The notes below the pieces were generated by a model, which saw nothing but the letters and a program-made list of their open reading frames with translations, was not told the origin of the DNA and searched no databases. A stretch of DNA of 64,000 bases from JAKFWF01 sp031429105 (GTDB lineage: Bacteria > Pseudomonadota > Alphaproteobacteria > Rhizobiales > Hyphomicrobiaceae), in contig JANOYV010000144.1 of assembly GCA_031429105.1 (NCBI GenBank), positions 34,311-98,310 on the forward strand, read 5' to 3'. The stretch's first letter is position 1. The number at the start of each line of letters is the position of its first letter. A program made the position numbers and the translations under genes. This document shows positions 49,994-58,544 of the stretch, in pieces.

Positions 49994-51006
49994 CCAGACC
50001 GCCCCATGATTTCTGGCTATCGAGCGGTCACCATTTGCTTGATCATGACCCTCAGGGTCGGCTGGTTGTCACCGATGAATTCCTGAAGATTTATCTCGCG
50101 CGGCCTGAGGTTTTGCCACCAGACGACGCCTGCATTGTCGAACGCGGCATCTATCAAAGACTGGCTCGAAATCCACGGGCTGTCATTGAGGTTGGCGAAA
50201 TCCGCGATATCGTTGATCGAGACGCGCGGGAGAACTGGCAACAGCTGGTTGCGTTTCGCGACGCACTACTTGCGGCGCCGACGCTGGAGGCCTCCTACAT
50301 CAATCTCGTGCGTGCTGAAAAGGTCGTAACGCCACCGCTGTTTCTCAATCAGCTGGTCCACGTGATTGCTCGCAACATGCTGGATGGTTCGCGTGATCCC
50401 TATGTCGTGCGGGCGGCTGAAGCGCTTTTTCGCGCACAGCGATTGACCATCAAAGACGGCGTGATGCTATTGGCTGACGAGGAGTTGGTTGATGGAACGA
50501 ACGTCAACGACCACACCTCGCCACTGGTCGCGATCTTCGGCGACGCCAAGGCGCGTAATCTCGACGTCATGACCCCCGAGGCAGCGCTTGGCTATTTCGA
50601 GCGCAGCGATGCGTTCGATATGGTGATGGATTTCCGCCAGGGTCAGTCTGCGCGACAGGCGTTTGCCACGATTGTCGCGCGCTGGGTCGAGCATATTCAT
50701 GGCTTGAAAGTAAAGGTCACGCCGCTCGAAAGCGTCGAGCAGGCGGATTGGGCCTGGTTCGTTGGGCTGGATCAGGAAGGGACTCGCATCGGTAACGCGC
50801 TCTGGAAGGGCGTGGAACCCGAGCAGAGCGGTCGGGATCGAATCGCTGCCCTATTCAGCCTGACATTCGATGATGCAGGCGACATGCTGGCGCGAGTCGC
50901 AGGCCAACCAGTTTATCTGATCCTTGGCATGACGCCGAACCGGATCATTCGCATAAAGCCGCAAAACCTTGTAACAGGGCTACCGATAAAAGAGCGAAGC
51001 GCATGA
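49990..51006 (+). CDS. DUF6352-like protein of formate dehydrogenase island
   Basis: A 338-residue cytosolic protein with the opening DFWLSSGHHLLDHDPQGRL and the phrases VTDEFLKIYLARPE and PVYLILGMTPNRIIRIKPQNLV, which I associate with DUF6352. It is mostly alpha-helical and has no cofactor motif. ATG 49990 overlaps the DUF6505-like stop (ATGA), so the two are translationally coupled. The DUF3305 gene follows after 13 bases. Function is unknown, but conserved company with formate dehydrogenase suggests assembly or quality control of that enzyme. Confidence 0.75.
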   Translation: MTRPPHDFWLSSGHHLLDHDPQGRLVVTDEFLKIYLARPEVLPPDDACIVERGIYQRLARNPRAVIEVGEIRDIVDRDARENWQQLVAFRDALLAAPTLEASYINLVRAEKVVTPPLFLNQLVHVIARNMLDGSRDPYVVRAAEALFRAQRLTIKDGVMLLADEELVDGTNVNDHTSPLVAIFGDAKARNLDVMTPEAALGYFERSDAFDMVMDFRQGQSARQAFATIVARWVEHIHGLKVKVTPLESVEQADWAWFVGLDQEGTRIGNALWKGVEPEQSGRDRIAALFSLTFDDAGDMLARVAGQPVYLILGMTPNRIIRIKPQNLVTGLPIKERSA

Positions 51007-51019
51007 GCATTGAGCGTTC

Positions 51020-51523
51020 ATGATCGAAGAACAGATGACCGTTGGCTTGGTGCTGGAGCGGCGGATGCTATCCGGCGATTGGGGTGGGTTTGCGTGGCGG
51101 CCCGTTGCGATCTTTCCGACCCCACCGGACGTTGCCCCTTGGACACCGCTCGGTTTGAACGATGGCGCTGCACGTTACTATGCAGGAGTGGCCACAATCA
51201 GCCTGTACTCAACAGAGACGGCAAACTATCGAGACAATCTTGCCAGTGGTTCGCCCAAATTATGGGTCGTGTTGCGCCCGCAAAGTGCTGAGCCGCCTGT
51301 TGATCTCCTCACTATGACCGCTGATCCAGCCGAAGGTGAGGCAAATACCGAAGCAGGCGCCAACACTGTCGAGACCATCGATATGCCCGCTGAAATCGCC
51401 GGAGTTGTTGCAGCCTTTATCGAAGCGCACCATGTGGAACGTGCGATCATCAAGCGCCGCCGCGATGGCGCAAAGCCCGATGTGCGCTGGCGGGACGGGC
51501 AGAAACGGGGCGATGGATCATGA
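51020..51523 (+). CDS. DUF3305 family protein
   Basis: A 167-residue cytosolic protein whose core (about 6-95) has VGLVLERRMLSGDWGGFAWRP, a short loop, then YYAGVATISLYSTETANYRDNLASGSPKLWVVLRP, the DUF3305 pattern. The C-terminal part is variable with a basic end. The family is found only near formate dehydrogenase genes as far as I recall, with DUF3306 as partner. Its stop overlaps the DUF3306 gene by four bases. Confidence 0.85.
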   Translation: MIEEQMTVGLVLERRMLSGDWGGFAWRPVAIFPTPPDVAPWTPLGLNDGAARYYAGVATISLYSTETANYRDNLASGSPKLWVVLRPQSAEPPVDLLTMTADPAEGEANTEAGANTVETIDMPAEIAGVVAAFIEAHHVERAIIKRRRDGAKPDVRWRDGQKRGDGS

Positions 51524-52170
51524 GCAATGATCGAAGCAAAGAGCCATTTCTGAGCCGCTGGTCGCGGCAGAAAAGGTCAGATTCCAATTCATCGTCGTCG
51601 CCAGAGATCGTGCCGTCGCAAGATCCTCCACTTGATCTCTCAACGTTGCCGAATATCGATGAGATGACCGCCGATAGCGATATCGCAGCCTTCATGCAAA
51701 AAGGCGTACCAGAGGCGTTGCAGCAACTTGCCTTGCGACGGATGTGGTCGCTCGACCCCAGTATCCGCGATTTTGTGGAAGTGGCGGAGAACCAGTGGAA
51801 CTTCAATGCTCAGGACGGTATCTACGGACTGTTCCAAGAGCTCGCACCCGACACTGATGTAAGTATCTGGATGGCGCAGGCGACATCCAGTCTGGCACCT
51901 GCGCCTTCTTCATCCCCTGTAGATGATCCAGTCGAATTGGCGGTTGACCTTGAAGAGCGCCTCACCCGGGGTGCGACAGATGCGAAACTTACAAATCCCA
52001 AAGGCGAAACAATCATCGACCCGATTTCGCAACGCGAAGCGGTCGTAAACGAATCCGAGGTGTCGGCTGCCACTTGCGGTGCGCCGCCGAACAAGTCCGA
52101 GCGACTTGTTTATGCTAATGTTTTGCCGGACATAAAACGTCGTCGGCACGGCGGGGCAGCGCCTGAATAA
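51520..52170 (+). CDS. DUF3306 family protein
   Basis: A 216-residue cytosolic protein with the family pattern FLSRWSRQK near the N-terminus, then DLSTLPNIDEMTADSDIAAFMQKGVPEALQQLALRRMW and DPSIRDFVEVAENQWNFN. The rest is low-complexity and acidic. ATG 51520 overlaps the DUF3305 stop (ATGA). It probably works with the DUF3305 protein in maturation of the molybdenum enzyme; the mechanism is not known. A 213-base gap with a hairpin separates it from the next gene. Confidence 0.85.
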   Translation: MSNDRSKEPFLSRWSRQKRSDSNSSSSPEIVPSQDPPLDLSTLPNIDEMTADSDIAAFMQKGVPEALQQLALRRMWSLDPSIRDFVEVAENQWNFNAQDGIYGLFQELAPDTDVSIWMAQATSSLAPAPSSSPVDDPVELAVDLEERLTRGATDAKLTNPKGETIIDPISQREAVVNESEVSAATCGAPPNKSERLVYANVLPDIKRRRHGGAAPE

Positions 52171-52248
52171 ATCAGATCAATGACTTATGCTGCACCTGCT
52201 AACTAACTAAAGTAGAACAGGAATTTCGCTGAACCACGCGACAAAGAG

Positions 52249-52269
52249 CCATAGGCGTTCCCTATGGCC
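52249..52269. promoter_or_regulatory. Hairpin or operator upstream of the HTH-TorD gene
   Basis: GCCATAGG (52249-52256) and CCTATGGC (52262-52269) form a perfect dyad with a five-base loop in the 213-base gap before the HTH-TorD gene. It may be an attenuating hairpin, or the binding site of the HTH protein encoded downstream. AT-rich sequence with GTTAGAAAAAATTC lies between it and the gene. Confidence 0.4.
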
Positions 52270-52383
52270 AAGACGAATGTTGCTTGTCCGCATCATCCGT
52301 TTGGGTGATACTAGAGTTAGAAAAAATTCTACTGCGGTCGGCGGCAAATCAATCAAAACCCGATCCGGGCGGTAAGGGGCGAA

Positions 52384-53169
52384 ATGCGGGAATTGGGCTT
52401 GCAAAGTGCGATTGACGCGGCCGGCGGCATCGGTGCCTTGGCGCGTGCGCTTGGCATCGCACAACCCTCAGTATCTGGTTGGTTACGTGTGCCAGCCGAC
52501 CGTGTGAGCGCAGTTGAAGCTGCGACTGGCGTTTCTCGCAGCCAGCTGCGGCCGGATCTATTCGATGAACTGAGCGCGGATGAAGCGGCTCCAAAGCTTG
52601 ATGACGTGGATCTTGCCCGCGCACGTGGCTATCGGCTGTTGGCAAACCTCCTCTCAAAGCCACCGACGCAGGCACTTTTGGATCAGGTGGCGAAAATCTC
52701 TGGCGCAGCATCGCCATTGGGCATGGCTTGGATCGCACTCGCTGACGCCGCAGCCCGTACCAATGAAGCGGCTGTCGGCGAGGAGTATTTCAAACTGTTT
52801 GTAGGCGTGGGACGCGGCGACGTGCTGCCATTCGCGTCCTATTACGTTGCCGGTTTTCTCAACGAACGTCCGCTGGGCGCCATTCGCGCCGATCTCCTGC
52901 GGTTCGGGGTCGAGCGACGTGCCAATATCCATGAACCCGAAGACAGTATCGCGACCGTGTTCGATGTGATGGCAGGTCTCATAGACGGCTCCTATTCACA
53001 TAACCCAAGCGATCAGGATGCGTTCTTTGTGGCCCACATCAAACCGTGGGTTCCGCGCTTGTTCGCCGATGTCGCGATTGCGCCGTCTGCAAAATTCTAT
53101 CGTGCCGTTGCCGAAGTCGGTCGGCATTGGATCGATATCGAAACCCGAGCTTTTGCTATTGCCGCCTGA
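52384..53169 (+). CDS. HTH domain fused to TorD-like molybdoenzyme chaperone
   Basis: A 261-residue protein with two parts. Residues about 1-65 form a YdaS/Cro-like helix-turn-helix: LQSAIDAAGGIGALARALGI, AQPSVSGWLRVPADR, VSAVEAATGVSRSQLRPDLF. Residues about 75-255 are a TorD/DmsD-type chaperone: RARGYRLLANLLSKPP, the YFKLFVGVGRGDVLPFASYY block, FLNERPLGAIRADL, and HEPEDSIATVFDVM. TorD proteins bind the twin-arginine signal and cofactor-free form of a molybdoenzyme. The extra HTH suggests that chaperone occupancy may be read out as gene regulation. AAGGGGC upstream supports ATG 52384. The Tat-signal genes follow directly. Confidence 0.85.
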   Translation: MRELGLQSAIDAAGGIGALARALGIAQPSVSGWLRVPADRVSAVEAATGVSRSQLRPDLFDELSADEAAPKLDDVDLARARGYRLLANLLSKPPTQALLDQVAKISGAASPLGMAWIALADAAARTNEAAVGEEYFKLFVGVGRGDVLPFASYYVAGFLNERPLGAIRADLLRFGVERRANIHEPEDSIATVFDVMAGLIDGSYSHNPSDQDAFFVAHIKPWVPRLFADVAIAPSAKFYRAVAEVGRHWIDIETRAFAIAA

Positions 53170-53186
53170 TGACCGGAGACACGCCT

Positions 53187-53393
53187 ATGTCGACAAAAAT
53201 ACCTAAGTCCGAGTTGAATCGTCGCGGATTTCTGAAAGGCGTTGGTACTGGCGCAGCCGGTGCAGTCACGGCCGCAGCGGGCGTCGGACTTTCGGAGTCC
53301 GCTGTTGCTGCCGAAAGTGCTGTTGACAAGAAAAGGGTCCGCTACCGCGCGTCCGATCATGTCAAGAAATACTACGAAACCAATCGCTATTGA
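53187..53393 (+). CDS. Small twin-arginine signal protein of formate dehydrogenase region
   Basis: A 68-residue protein that is mainly a Tat signal: SELNRRGFLKGVG (R12-R13) and a small-residue hydrophobic core (AAGAVTAAAGVGLSESAVAA), then a short mature part rich in Lys and Arg, ending KKYYETNRY. This matches the small formate-region Tat-target family. It lies 17 bases after the HTH-TorD gene and 58 before the catalytic subunit. GGAGA upstream supports ATG 53187. It may be a small exported subunit or assembly factor. Confidence 0.85.
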   Translation: MSTKIPKSELNRRGFLKGVGTGAAGAVTAAAGVGLSESAVAAESAVDKKRVRYRASDHVKKYYETNRY

Positions 53394-53451
53394 TCAGGCT
53401 GCGCAATGCAGCAAATGACCATTGATCCGCGACTTGAATTGGGGACTGCCC

Positions 53452-56451
53452 ATGCTGACTAAACGCCTTAATACTAAAGCCCAGACGTCGCGCCTTGCGC
53501 CAGCGACGACCGCGCAGTCTAGCGCCACGCCGCTCAATCGAAGGGCATTCCTGCGCAATGCCGGCGTCACAGCTACCGGACTGGCGGCGGTCGGCACGCT
53601 TGGTTCGGCAACGATTCAAAAAGCACATGCGGTTGCCGCGATCGACCACTCGATGCCCGTCGTCATCAAGAAGAACATGTGCACCCATTGTTCGGTCGGC
53701 TGCACGGTGACGGCCGAAGTTCAGAACGGTGTGTGGGTCGGGCAGGAGCCGTCTTACGAAAGCCCGATCAACCGGGGTACGCACTGCGCCAAGGGTGCCG
53801 CCATCCGCGAAATCGTATTCGGCGATCGCCGCTTGAAGTACCCGATGAAGCTCGTCGATGGCCAGTACCAGAAAATTTCGTGGAAACAGGCGCTCGACGA
53901 AATCGGCATCAAGATGCTGGAGATTCGCGAGAAGTCCGGGCCAGAGTCGGTATGGTGGTTGGGCTCGGCCAAATTCACCAATGAAGCCGCCTACCTCTAC
54001 CGTAAGATGGCAGCGTTCTGGGGCACCAATTCGGTCGACCACCAAGCGCGCATCTGCCACTCGACGACAGTTGCTGGCGTCGCCAATACCTGGGGCTACG
54101 GCGCGCAAACCAATTCCTACAACGACATTCGCAATTCCAAGACCATGATTATCATGGGTGGCAACCCGGCCGAAGCGCATCCCGTTTCGTTGCAGCACGT
54201 GTTGACGGGCAAGGAAATCAACCGCGCCAACCTGATCGTGATCGATCCACGTATGACGCGCACGGCAGCTCATGCCACCGAATACGTGCGGATTCGTTCC
54301 GGCACGGATATTCCGATCATCTGGGGCCTGCTCTGGCACATCTTCGAGAACGGGTGGGAAGACAAAAACTTTATCGCCCAACGCGTCAATGGCATGGACG
54401 AAATCCGCGCCGAAGTGAAAAAATGGGACCCCAAGACCGTCGAGGATGTGACCGGCGTTCCAGGCGAACAACTCAAGCGTGTTGCGCAACTTTTCGCCAA
54501 CGAAAAGCCATCGACGTTGATCTGGTGCATGGGCGCGACCCAGCACACGGTCGGCACCGCCAACGTTCGCGCCTACTGCATCTTGCTCTTGGCCACCGGT
54601 AACGTTGGTGCACCCGGCACCGGCGCTAACATCTTTCGCGGTCACACCAACGTTCAGGGTGCGACCGATCTTGGTCTCGATGTTATTACGCTGCCACTCT
54701 ACTACGGTCTAGACGACAACGCATGGAAGCACTGGGCGCGCGTCTGGGAAGTCGAGTTCGAGTGGCTTGATGGCCGCTTCGACAAGAAGGACGGGCCGAA
54801 CAATACTAAGATCAACTACCGCACGATGCCGGGCATTCCATCGACCCGCTGGTTCGATGCGGTCACCGTGGCGAAGGATCAGCTCGATCAACGTGATAGT
54901 CTGAAAGCGGCGATCATCTTTGGTCACGGCGGCAATACCGTGCCGCGTATGCCCGAAATGGTGAAGGGCCTGGCGGCGCTTGATCTGCTGGTCGTTGCCG
55001 ATCCGCATCCAACCAATTTCGTTTCGCTCGGCGGCCGCAAGAACGGCACCTATCTTCTGCCGATAGCAACCAGCCTCGAGTGTGATGGATCGCGTACTGC
55101 TTCGAACCGCTCGCTGCAGTGGGGCGAGAAAATCGTCGAACCGATCTTCGAAAGCGCGACCGATTATTGGGCGATGTATGAGCTCGCCAAGCGCCTGGGC
55201 TTCGCCGACAAGATGTTTAAGAACATCAAGATGGTCAAGGGCAAGTTCGGCGACGAGCCGCAGGCTGAATCGTTGCTCGAGGAAATCAATCGTGGTGGCT
55301 TCTCCACCGGCTATTGCGGCCAGTCGCCAGAGCGCCTGAAGGCGCACATGAAGTACCAGGACCAGTTCGACATCGTCACGCTGAAGGCGAAGCCGGGCGC
55401 ACCTGCTGAGGTCGCGGGCGATCATTACGGCCTGCCGTGGCCCTGCTGGGGTACACCAGCGATGAAGCATCCCGGTTCGCCGCTGCTCTATAATACCAAT
55501 CTTGCAGTGAAGGATGGAGGCGGCACATTCCGTGCGCGCTTTGGCACTGAGCGCGTCATCAAGATCAAGGAGAAGGACGCGGCTGGCGTCGAGGTCGAGC
55601 GCGAGATCAAGCAGAATATGCTTGCCGAAGGCTCCTACTCAAAAGATTCCGAGATCAAGGACGGTTACCCCGAGTTCACCATGGCCGTGCTGCAGAAGCT
55701 CGGCTGGGACAAGGACCTGACCGAGGCTGAACTGGCGACAATCACCAAGATCGGCGGCGCCAATATCGGCACCGTTTCATGGGCGATCGATCTGTCGGGC
55801 GGCATCCAACGCGTCGCCATTGCCCACGGCTGCGCACCCTATGGTAACTCTAAGGCCCGTGCCAACGCTTGGAACTTGCCCGATCCGATCCCTGTTCATC
55901 GCGAACCAATCTATTCGCCGCGTGTAGATCTCGTGGCGAAGTATCCAACTCGCCCAGATTTCAAGTCGTTCCGCGTAATGAACGCTGGTGGATCGGTGCA
56001 AAAAGCAGCCGTCGAAAAGGGCGTCGCCAAGTCGTTCCCGATTATCCTGACTTCGGGCCGACTGGTGGAATACGAAGGTGGCGGCGAAGAAACCCGTTCC
56101 AACAAGTGGCTCGCTGAATTGCAGCAGGATATGTTCGTCGAGATCAATCCGGCTGATGCTGCGGCGCGCAACATTGTTGAAGGCGGCTGGGTTTGGGTCG
56201 ATGGACCAGAGAACAACGCCAAGATCAAGGTCAAGGCAATGGTGACGGAGCGCGTTGGTCGTGGCGTCGCCTGGATGCCGTTCCACTTCGGCGGCTGGTA
56301 TCAGGGTGAAGATCAGCGGAAGAACTACCCCGCTGGTACCGACCCGATCGTGCTCGGTGAAAGCGTCAACATCATCACCACCTACGGCTTCGATCCGGTG
56401 ACGGCGATGCACGAAGGCAAGGTAACGCTCTGCCAAATCCGCGCGGCTTAA
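53452..56451 (+). CDS. fdhA: Formate dehydrogenase catalytic subunit (molybdopterin, cysteine type)
   Basis: A 999-residue periplasmic enzyme oxidising formate to CO2. A Tat signal (RRAFLRNAG, R30-R31) precedes a 4Fe-4S motif C77-x2-C80-x3-C84-x27-C112, the molybdopterin domains and the C-terminal dinucleotide-binding domain (about 850-990). The metal ligand is C202 followed by H203 (RICHS), so the enzyme uses cysteine where E. coli and Campylobacter use selenocysteine. Other blocks are GGNPAEAHP, ATGNVGAPGTGANIFRGHTNVQGATD and MPFHFGGWYQGED. ATG 53452 has GGGGA upstream; an in-frame codon 30 bases earlier lacks one. The signal region is unusually long. It is followed by the iron-sulfur and cytochrome b subunits. 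Confidence 0.95.
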   Translation: MLTKRLNTKAQTSRLAPATTAQSSATPLNRRAFLRNAGVTATGLAAVGTLGSATIQKAHAVAAIDHSMPVVIKKNMCTHCSVGCTVTAEVQNGVWVGQEPSYESPINRGTHCAKGAAIREIVFGDRRLKYPMKLVDGQYQKISWKQALDEIGIKMLEIREKSGPESVWWLGSAKFTNEAAYLYRKMAAFWGTNSVDHQARICHSTTVAGVANTWGYGAQTNSYNDIRNSKTMIIMGGNPAEAHPVSLQHVLTGKEINRANLIVIDPRMTRTAAHATEYVRIRSGTDIPIIWGLLWHIFENGWEDKNFIAQRVNGMDEIRAEVKKWDPKTVEDVTGVPGEQLKRVAQLFANEKPSTLIWCMGATQHTVGTANVRAYCILLLATGNVGAPGTGANIFRGHTNVQGATDLGLDVITLPLYYGLDDNAWKHWARVWEVEFEWLDGRFDKKDGPNNTKINYRTMPGIPSTRWFDAVTVAKDQLDQRDSLKAAIIFGHGGNTVPRMPEMVKGLAALDLLVVADPHPTNFVSLGGRKNGTYLLPIATSLECDGSRTASNRSLQWGEKIVEPIFESATDYWAMYELAKRLGFADKMFKNIKMVKGKFGDEPQAESLLEEINRGGFSTGYCGQSPERLKAHMKYQDQFDIVTLKAKPGAPAEVAGDHYGLPWPCWGTPAMKHPGSPLLYNTNLAVKDGGGTFRARFGTERVIKIKEKDAAGVEVEREIKQNMLAEGSYSKDSEIKDGYPEFTMAVLQKLGWDKDLTEAELATITKIGGANIGTVSWAIDLSGGIQRVAIAHGCAPYGNSKARANAWNLPDPIPVHREPIYSPRVDLVAKYPTRPDFKSFRVMNAGGSVQKAAVEKGVAKSFPIILTSGRLVEYEGGGEETRSNKWLAELQQDMFVEINPADAAARNIVEGGWVWVDGPENNAKIKVKAMVTERVGRGVAWMPFHFGGWYQGEDQRKNYPAGTDPIVLGESVNIITTYGFDPVTAMHEGKVTLCQIRAA

Positions 56452-56515
56452 TTCCAAGTGCTTGGCGGCCAGTTCCCCGGAGGGGAGTCGCCACGCACCA
56501 CTAAGGAGATTACAG

Positions 56516-57112
56516 ATGGCTAGAATGAAATTCCTTTGCGACGCAGACCGCTGCATCGAGTGCAACGCCTGCGTCACTGCCTGTAAGAACGAGAACGATG
56601 TGCCGTGGGGCATCAATCGTCGGCGTGTCGTGACGATCAACGACGGCAAGCCCGGCGAACGCTCGGTCTCGATGGCGTGCATGCACTGTACCGACGCGCC
56701 GTGTGCTGCCGTGTGCCCCGTCGATTGCTTCTACACGACAGATGATGCCGTGGTGCTGCACTCGAAGGAGCTGTGCATCGGTTGCGGCTATTGCTTCTAC
56801 GCTTGCCCATTCGGCGCGCCGCAGTATCCAAAGACGGCAAACTTCGGCTCACGCGGCAAGATGGATAAGTGTACCTTCTGCGCTGGTGGACCTGAGGCGG
56901 ATAATTCGAAAGCCGAATATGCGGCGTATGGCTCGAATCGTCTCGCTGAAGGCAAGCTGCCATTATGCGCCGAGATGTGCTCGACCAAGTCGTTACTTGC
57001 AGGTGACGGCGAGATCATTGCTCAGATTTACAAGGAGCGAGTGGCGAAGCGCGGTTACGGTTCCGGCGCTTGGGGCTGGAAGTCGGCCTACAAGGAAGAT
57101 ATCGCAACGTAG
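56516..57112 (+). CDS. fdhB: Formate dehydrogenase iron-sulfur (beta) subunit
   Basis: A 198-residue electron-transfer subunit with four cysteine groups typical of FdhB/DmsB proteins: CIECNACVTAC, CMHCTDAPCAAVCP, CIGCGYCFYACP and CTFC with a later CAEMC, holding four 4Fe-4S clusters. It carries electrons from the catalytic subunit to the cytochrome b. It lacks its own signal and has no C-terminal membrane anchor, so it is exported with the catalytic subunit and held by the gamma subunit. AAGGAGA six bases before ATG 56516 is a strong ribosome site. A palindromic repeat cluster separates it from the gamma subunit. Confidence 0.95.
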   Translation: MARMKFLCDADRCIECNACVTACKNENDVPWGINRRRVVTINDGKPGERSVSMACMHCTDAPCAAVCPVDCFYTTDDAVVLHSKELCIGCGYCFYACPFGAPQYPKTANFGSRGKMDKCTFCAGGPEADNSKAEYAAYGSNRLAEGKLPLCAEMCSTKSLLAGDGEIIAQIYKERVAKRGYGSGAWGWKSAYKEDIAT

Positions 57113-57118
57113 TTTGTG

Positions 57119-57270
57119 GTCGCAGGCAGCTCCGCTTCGCGGAGCCGGTCGCCTGCGACGAACCCGTAGGTTGGGTTAGCGCTCCCCTTAGCGCGTAACC
57201 CAACATCCCACGGGTGGTGGTCGAAGTTGTTGGGTTACGGTCGCAAGTGGGCGGCCTAACCCAACCTACA
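57119..57270. repeat. Nested palindromic repeat cluster inside the formate dehydrogenase operon
   Basis: Two units adjoin. First, CGCAGGC/GCCTGCG with inner CTCCGC/GCGGAG (about 57121-57158). Second, outer arms GTAGGTTGGGTTAG (57166-57179) and CTAACCCAACCTAC (57256-57269) around inner arms CGTAACCCAAC (57194-57204) and GTTGGGTTACG (57229-57239). The second unit belongs to the TTGGGTTA-type dispersed repeats I know from rhizobial genomes. It ends 13 bases before the gamma-subunit start, next to its ribosome site, so it could affect translation or mRNA processing between subunits. Confidence 0.85.
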
Positions 57271-57282
57271 GGAACGAATGAA

Positions 57283-58299
57283 ATGACCCTGTTAGCCTCG
57301 CTCAAAAAATTCTTTCCGGTAATTGCGGCAGTGGCCTCGCTGGCACTGCCGGTTTCAGCCCAACAACCGACATCGGTCAACCCGACCGCGAGTTCGGTCA
57401 AGGAGAAGCAGCTGCTCGATGCGTTGAAGCCGGGCAGCACCGAGACCGTTTCCGGTCGTATTTCAATTCCGGACACTCGCGCCGGCAATCTGATTCAACC
57501 AGCCGGCAAGGACTTTCGCGAGTTTCACGAAAGCACACTGCCGAAGATTGGTTCGTATTCGATCATCGGCATGCTTGGCGTGCTGGCCCTGTTTTTTATG
57601 TTCCGCGGCCGTATACGCATCGCTGGCGGACCATCAGATCGGACCATCGTGCGGTTCGGCGGCATGTCACGCTTCGCCCACTGGATGACCTCGATGTCCT
57701 TTCTCCTGTTGGGCCTGACCGGGCTAAACTTGGTTTTCGGCAAGTCGCTGGTGCGGCCGGTCATTGGACCAGAGGCATTCACGACCCTCACGCAGGCTGG
57801 CAAGTTCGTTCATAATTACGTCAGTTTCGCTTTCGCGCTCGGCATCATCTTGATGTTCGTGATGTGGGTGAAGGACAATATCCCAAAGGGCGCCGATCTG
57901 CGGTGGTTCGCCCAGGGTGGTGGATTGATTGGCTCGAAGCATCCGTCGGCTGATCGGTTCAATGGCGGTCAGAAGCTCATTTTCTGGTCGACAATTGCCG
58001 GTGGCATTGCGCTGTCCGTTTCAGGATACGTGATGATGTTCCGGCCGCCGGAAGTTGCGATTGCGGGCCTGCAGCTAGCAACCGTCGTGCATGGCGTGGT
58101 CGGACTCGTGCTCGTTGCGATCATTATTGCCCACATCTACATCGGGTCGCTCGGTATGGAAGGCGCGTTTGATGCTATGGGCAAAGGTCAAGTCGACTTG
58201 AACTGGGCGAAAGAACATCACGCAATCTGGGTTGATAAGGTTGCAGCAAAACGTCCGCAGGACATTTCAGGTGGTCGCACACCTGTTCCCGGGGAATAG
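57283..58299 (+). CDS. fdhC: Formate dehydrogenase cytochrome b (gamma) subunit
   Basis: A 338-residue inner-membrane cytochrome b556 that passes electrons from the iron-sulfur subunit to quinone. An N-terminal signal (about 1-26, ending PVSAQ) and a periplasmic extension of about 65 residues come before the first span (about 88-105). The core has RFAHWMTSMSFLLLGLTGLNL, KFVHNYVSFAFALGIILMF, SGYVMMF and ATVVHGVVGLVLVAIIIAHIY; the histidines in these spans are heme ligands. ATG 57283 has AGGAA upstream. The N-terminal extension is longer than in FdnI. The last four genes read as one operon. Confidence 0.93.
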   Translation: MTLLASLKKFFPVIAAVASLALPVSAQQPTSVNPTASSVKEKQLLDALKPGSTETVSGRISIPDTRAGNLIQPAGKDFREFHESTLPKIGSYSIIGMLGVLALFFMFRGRIRIAGGPSDRTIVRFGGMSRFAHWMTSMSFLLLGLTGLNLVFGKSLVRPVIGPEAFTTLTQAGKFVHNYVSFAFALGIILMFVMWVKDNIPKGADLRWFAQGGGLIGSKHPSADRFNGGQKLIFWSTIAGGIALSVSGYVMMFRPPEVAIAGLQLATVVHGVVGLVLVAIIIAHIYIGSLGMEGAFDAMGKGQVDLNWAKEHHAIWVDKVAAKRPQDISGGRTPVPGE

Positions 58300-58308
58300 G
58301 AGACTCAT

Positions 58309-58467
58309 ATGAAATCGTTTCTTGCAGCTGTACTCGCCGTCGCAGGCATAAGTTTTGGTGCGTCGGTTCTTCTTGAGTCGTATCAGCGCACAACAGATCA
58401 GGCCTACGCTGGCCCTGGCACGCGCGTTGATCTGGACAAGCGGTTGTCTGGCGCGCCTAAAAGCTGA
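58309..58467 (+). CDS. Small membrane or exported protein after formate dehydrogenase gamma (52 residues)
   Basis: The product starts MKSFLAAVLAVAGISFGASV, a signal peptide or membrane span, then LLESYQRTTDQAYAGPGTRV and a short tail. Small proteins of this form often close rhizobial formate dehydrogenase operons, as I recall. AGGAGA about ten bases upstream of ATG 58309 is a good ribosome site, and the intrinsic terminator begins 30 bases after its stop. It may be a small subunit stabilising the complex. Confidence 0.7.
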   Translation: MKSFLAAVLAVAGISFGASVLLESYQRTTDQAYAGPGTRVDLDKRLSGAPKS

Positions 58468-58496
58468 GGTCGTGTCGGATTGAATTTTCAGATTAA

Positions 58497-58528
58497 GGGG
58501 CTGAGCATATATTGCTCGGCCCCTTTTT
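58497..58528 (+). terminator. Intrinsic terminator of the formate dehydrogenase operon
   Basis: Arms GGGGCTGAGCA (58497-58507) and TGCTCGGCCCC (58513-58523) pair over 11 positions with one G-U, loop TATAT, followed by TTTTT (58524-58528). This is the clearest rho-independent terminator in the window and marks the end of the operon. Confidence 0.92.
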
Positions 58529-58544
58529 ATATGGAGCACAATCG

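Noticed and set aside
54055..54060. Selenocysteine (UGA) in the formate dehydrogenase active site
   Set aside because: The codon is TGC (C202), so the enzyme is the cysteine type and no SECIS element is needed.
53362..54645. Minus-strand frame of 427 codons opposite fdhA
   Set aside because: It lies wholly against the well-conserved catalytic subunit and small Tat gene; no start signal or recognisable domain.
55777..56682. Minus-strand frame of 301 codons across the fdhA/fdhB junction
   Set aside because: Antisense shadow of two clear genes including the cysteine-rich beta subunit.
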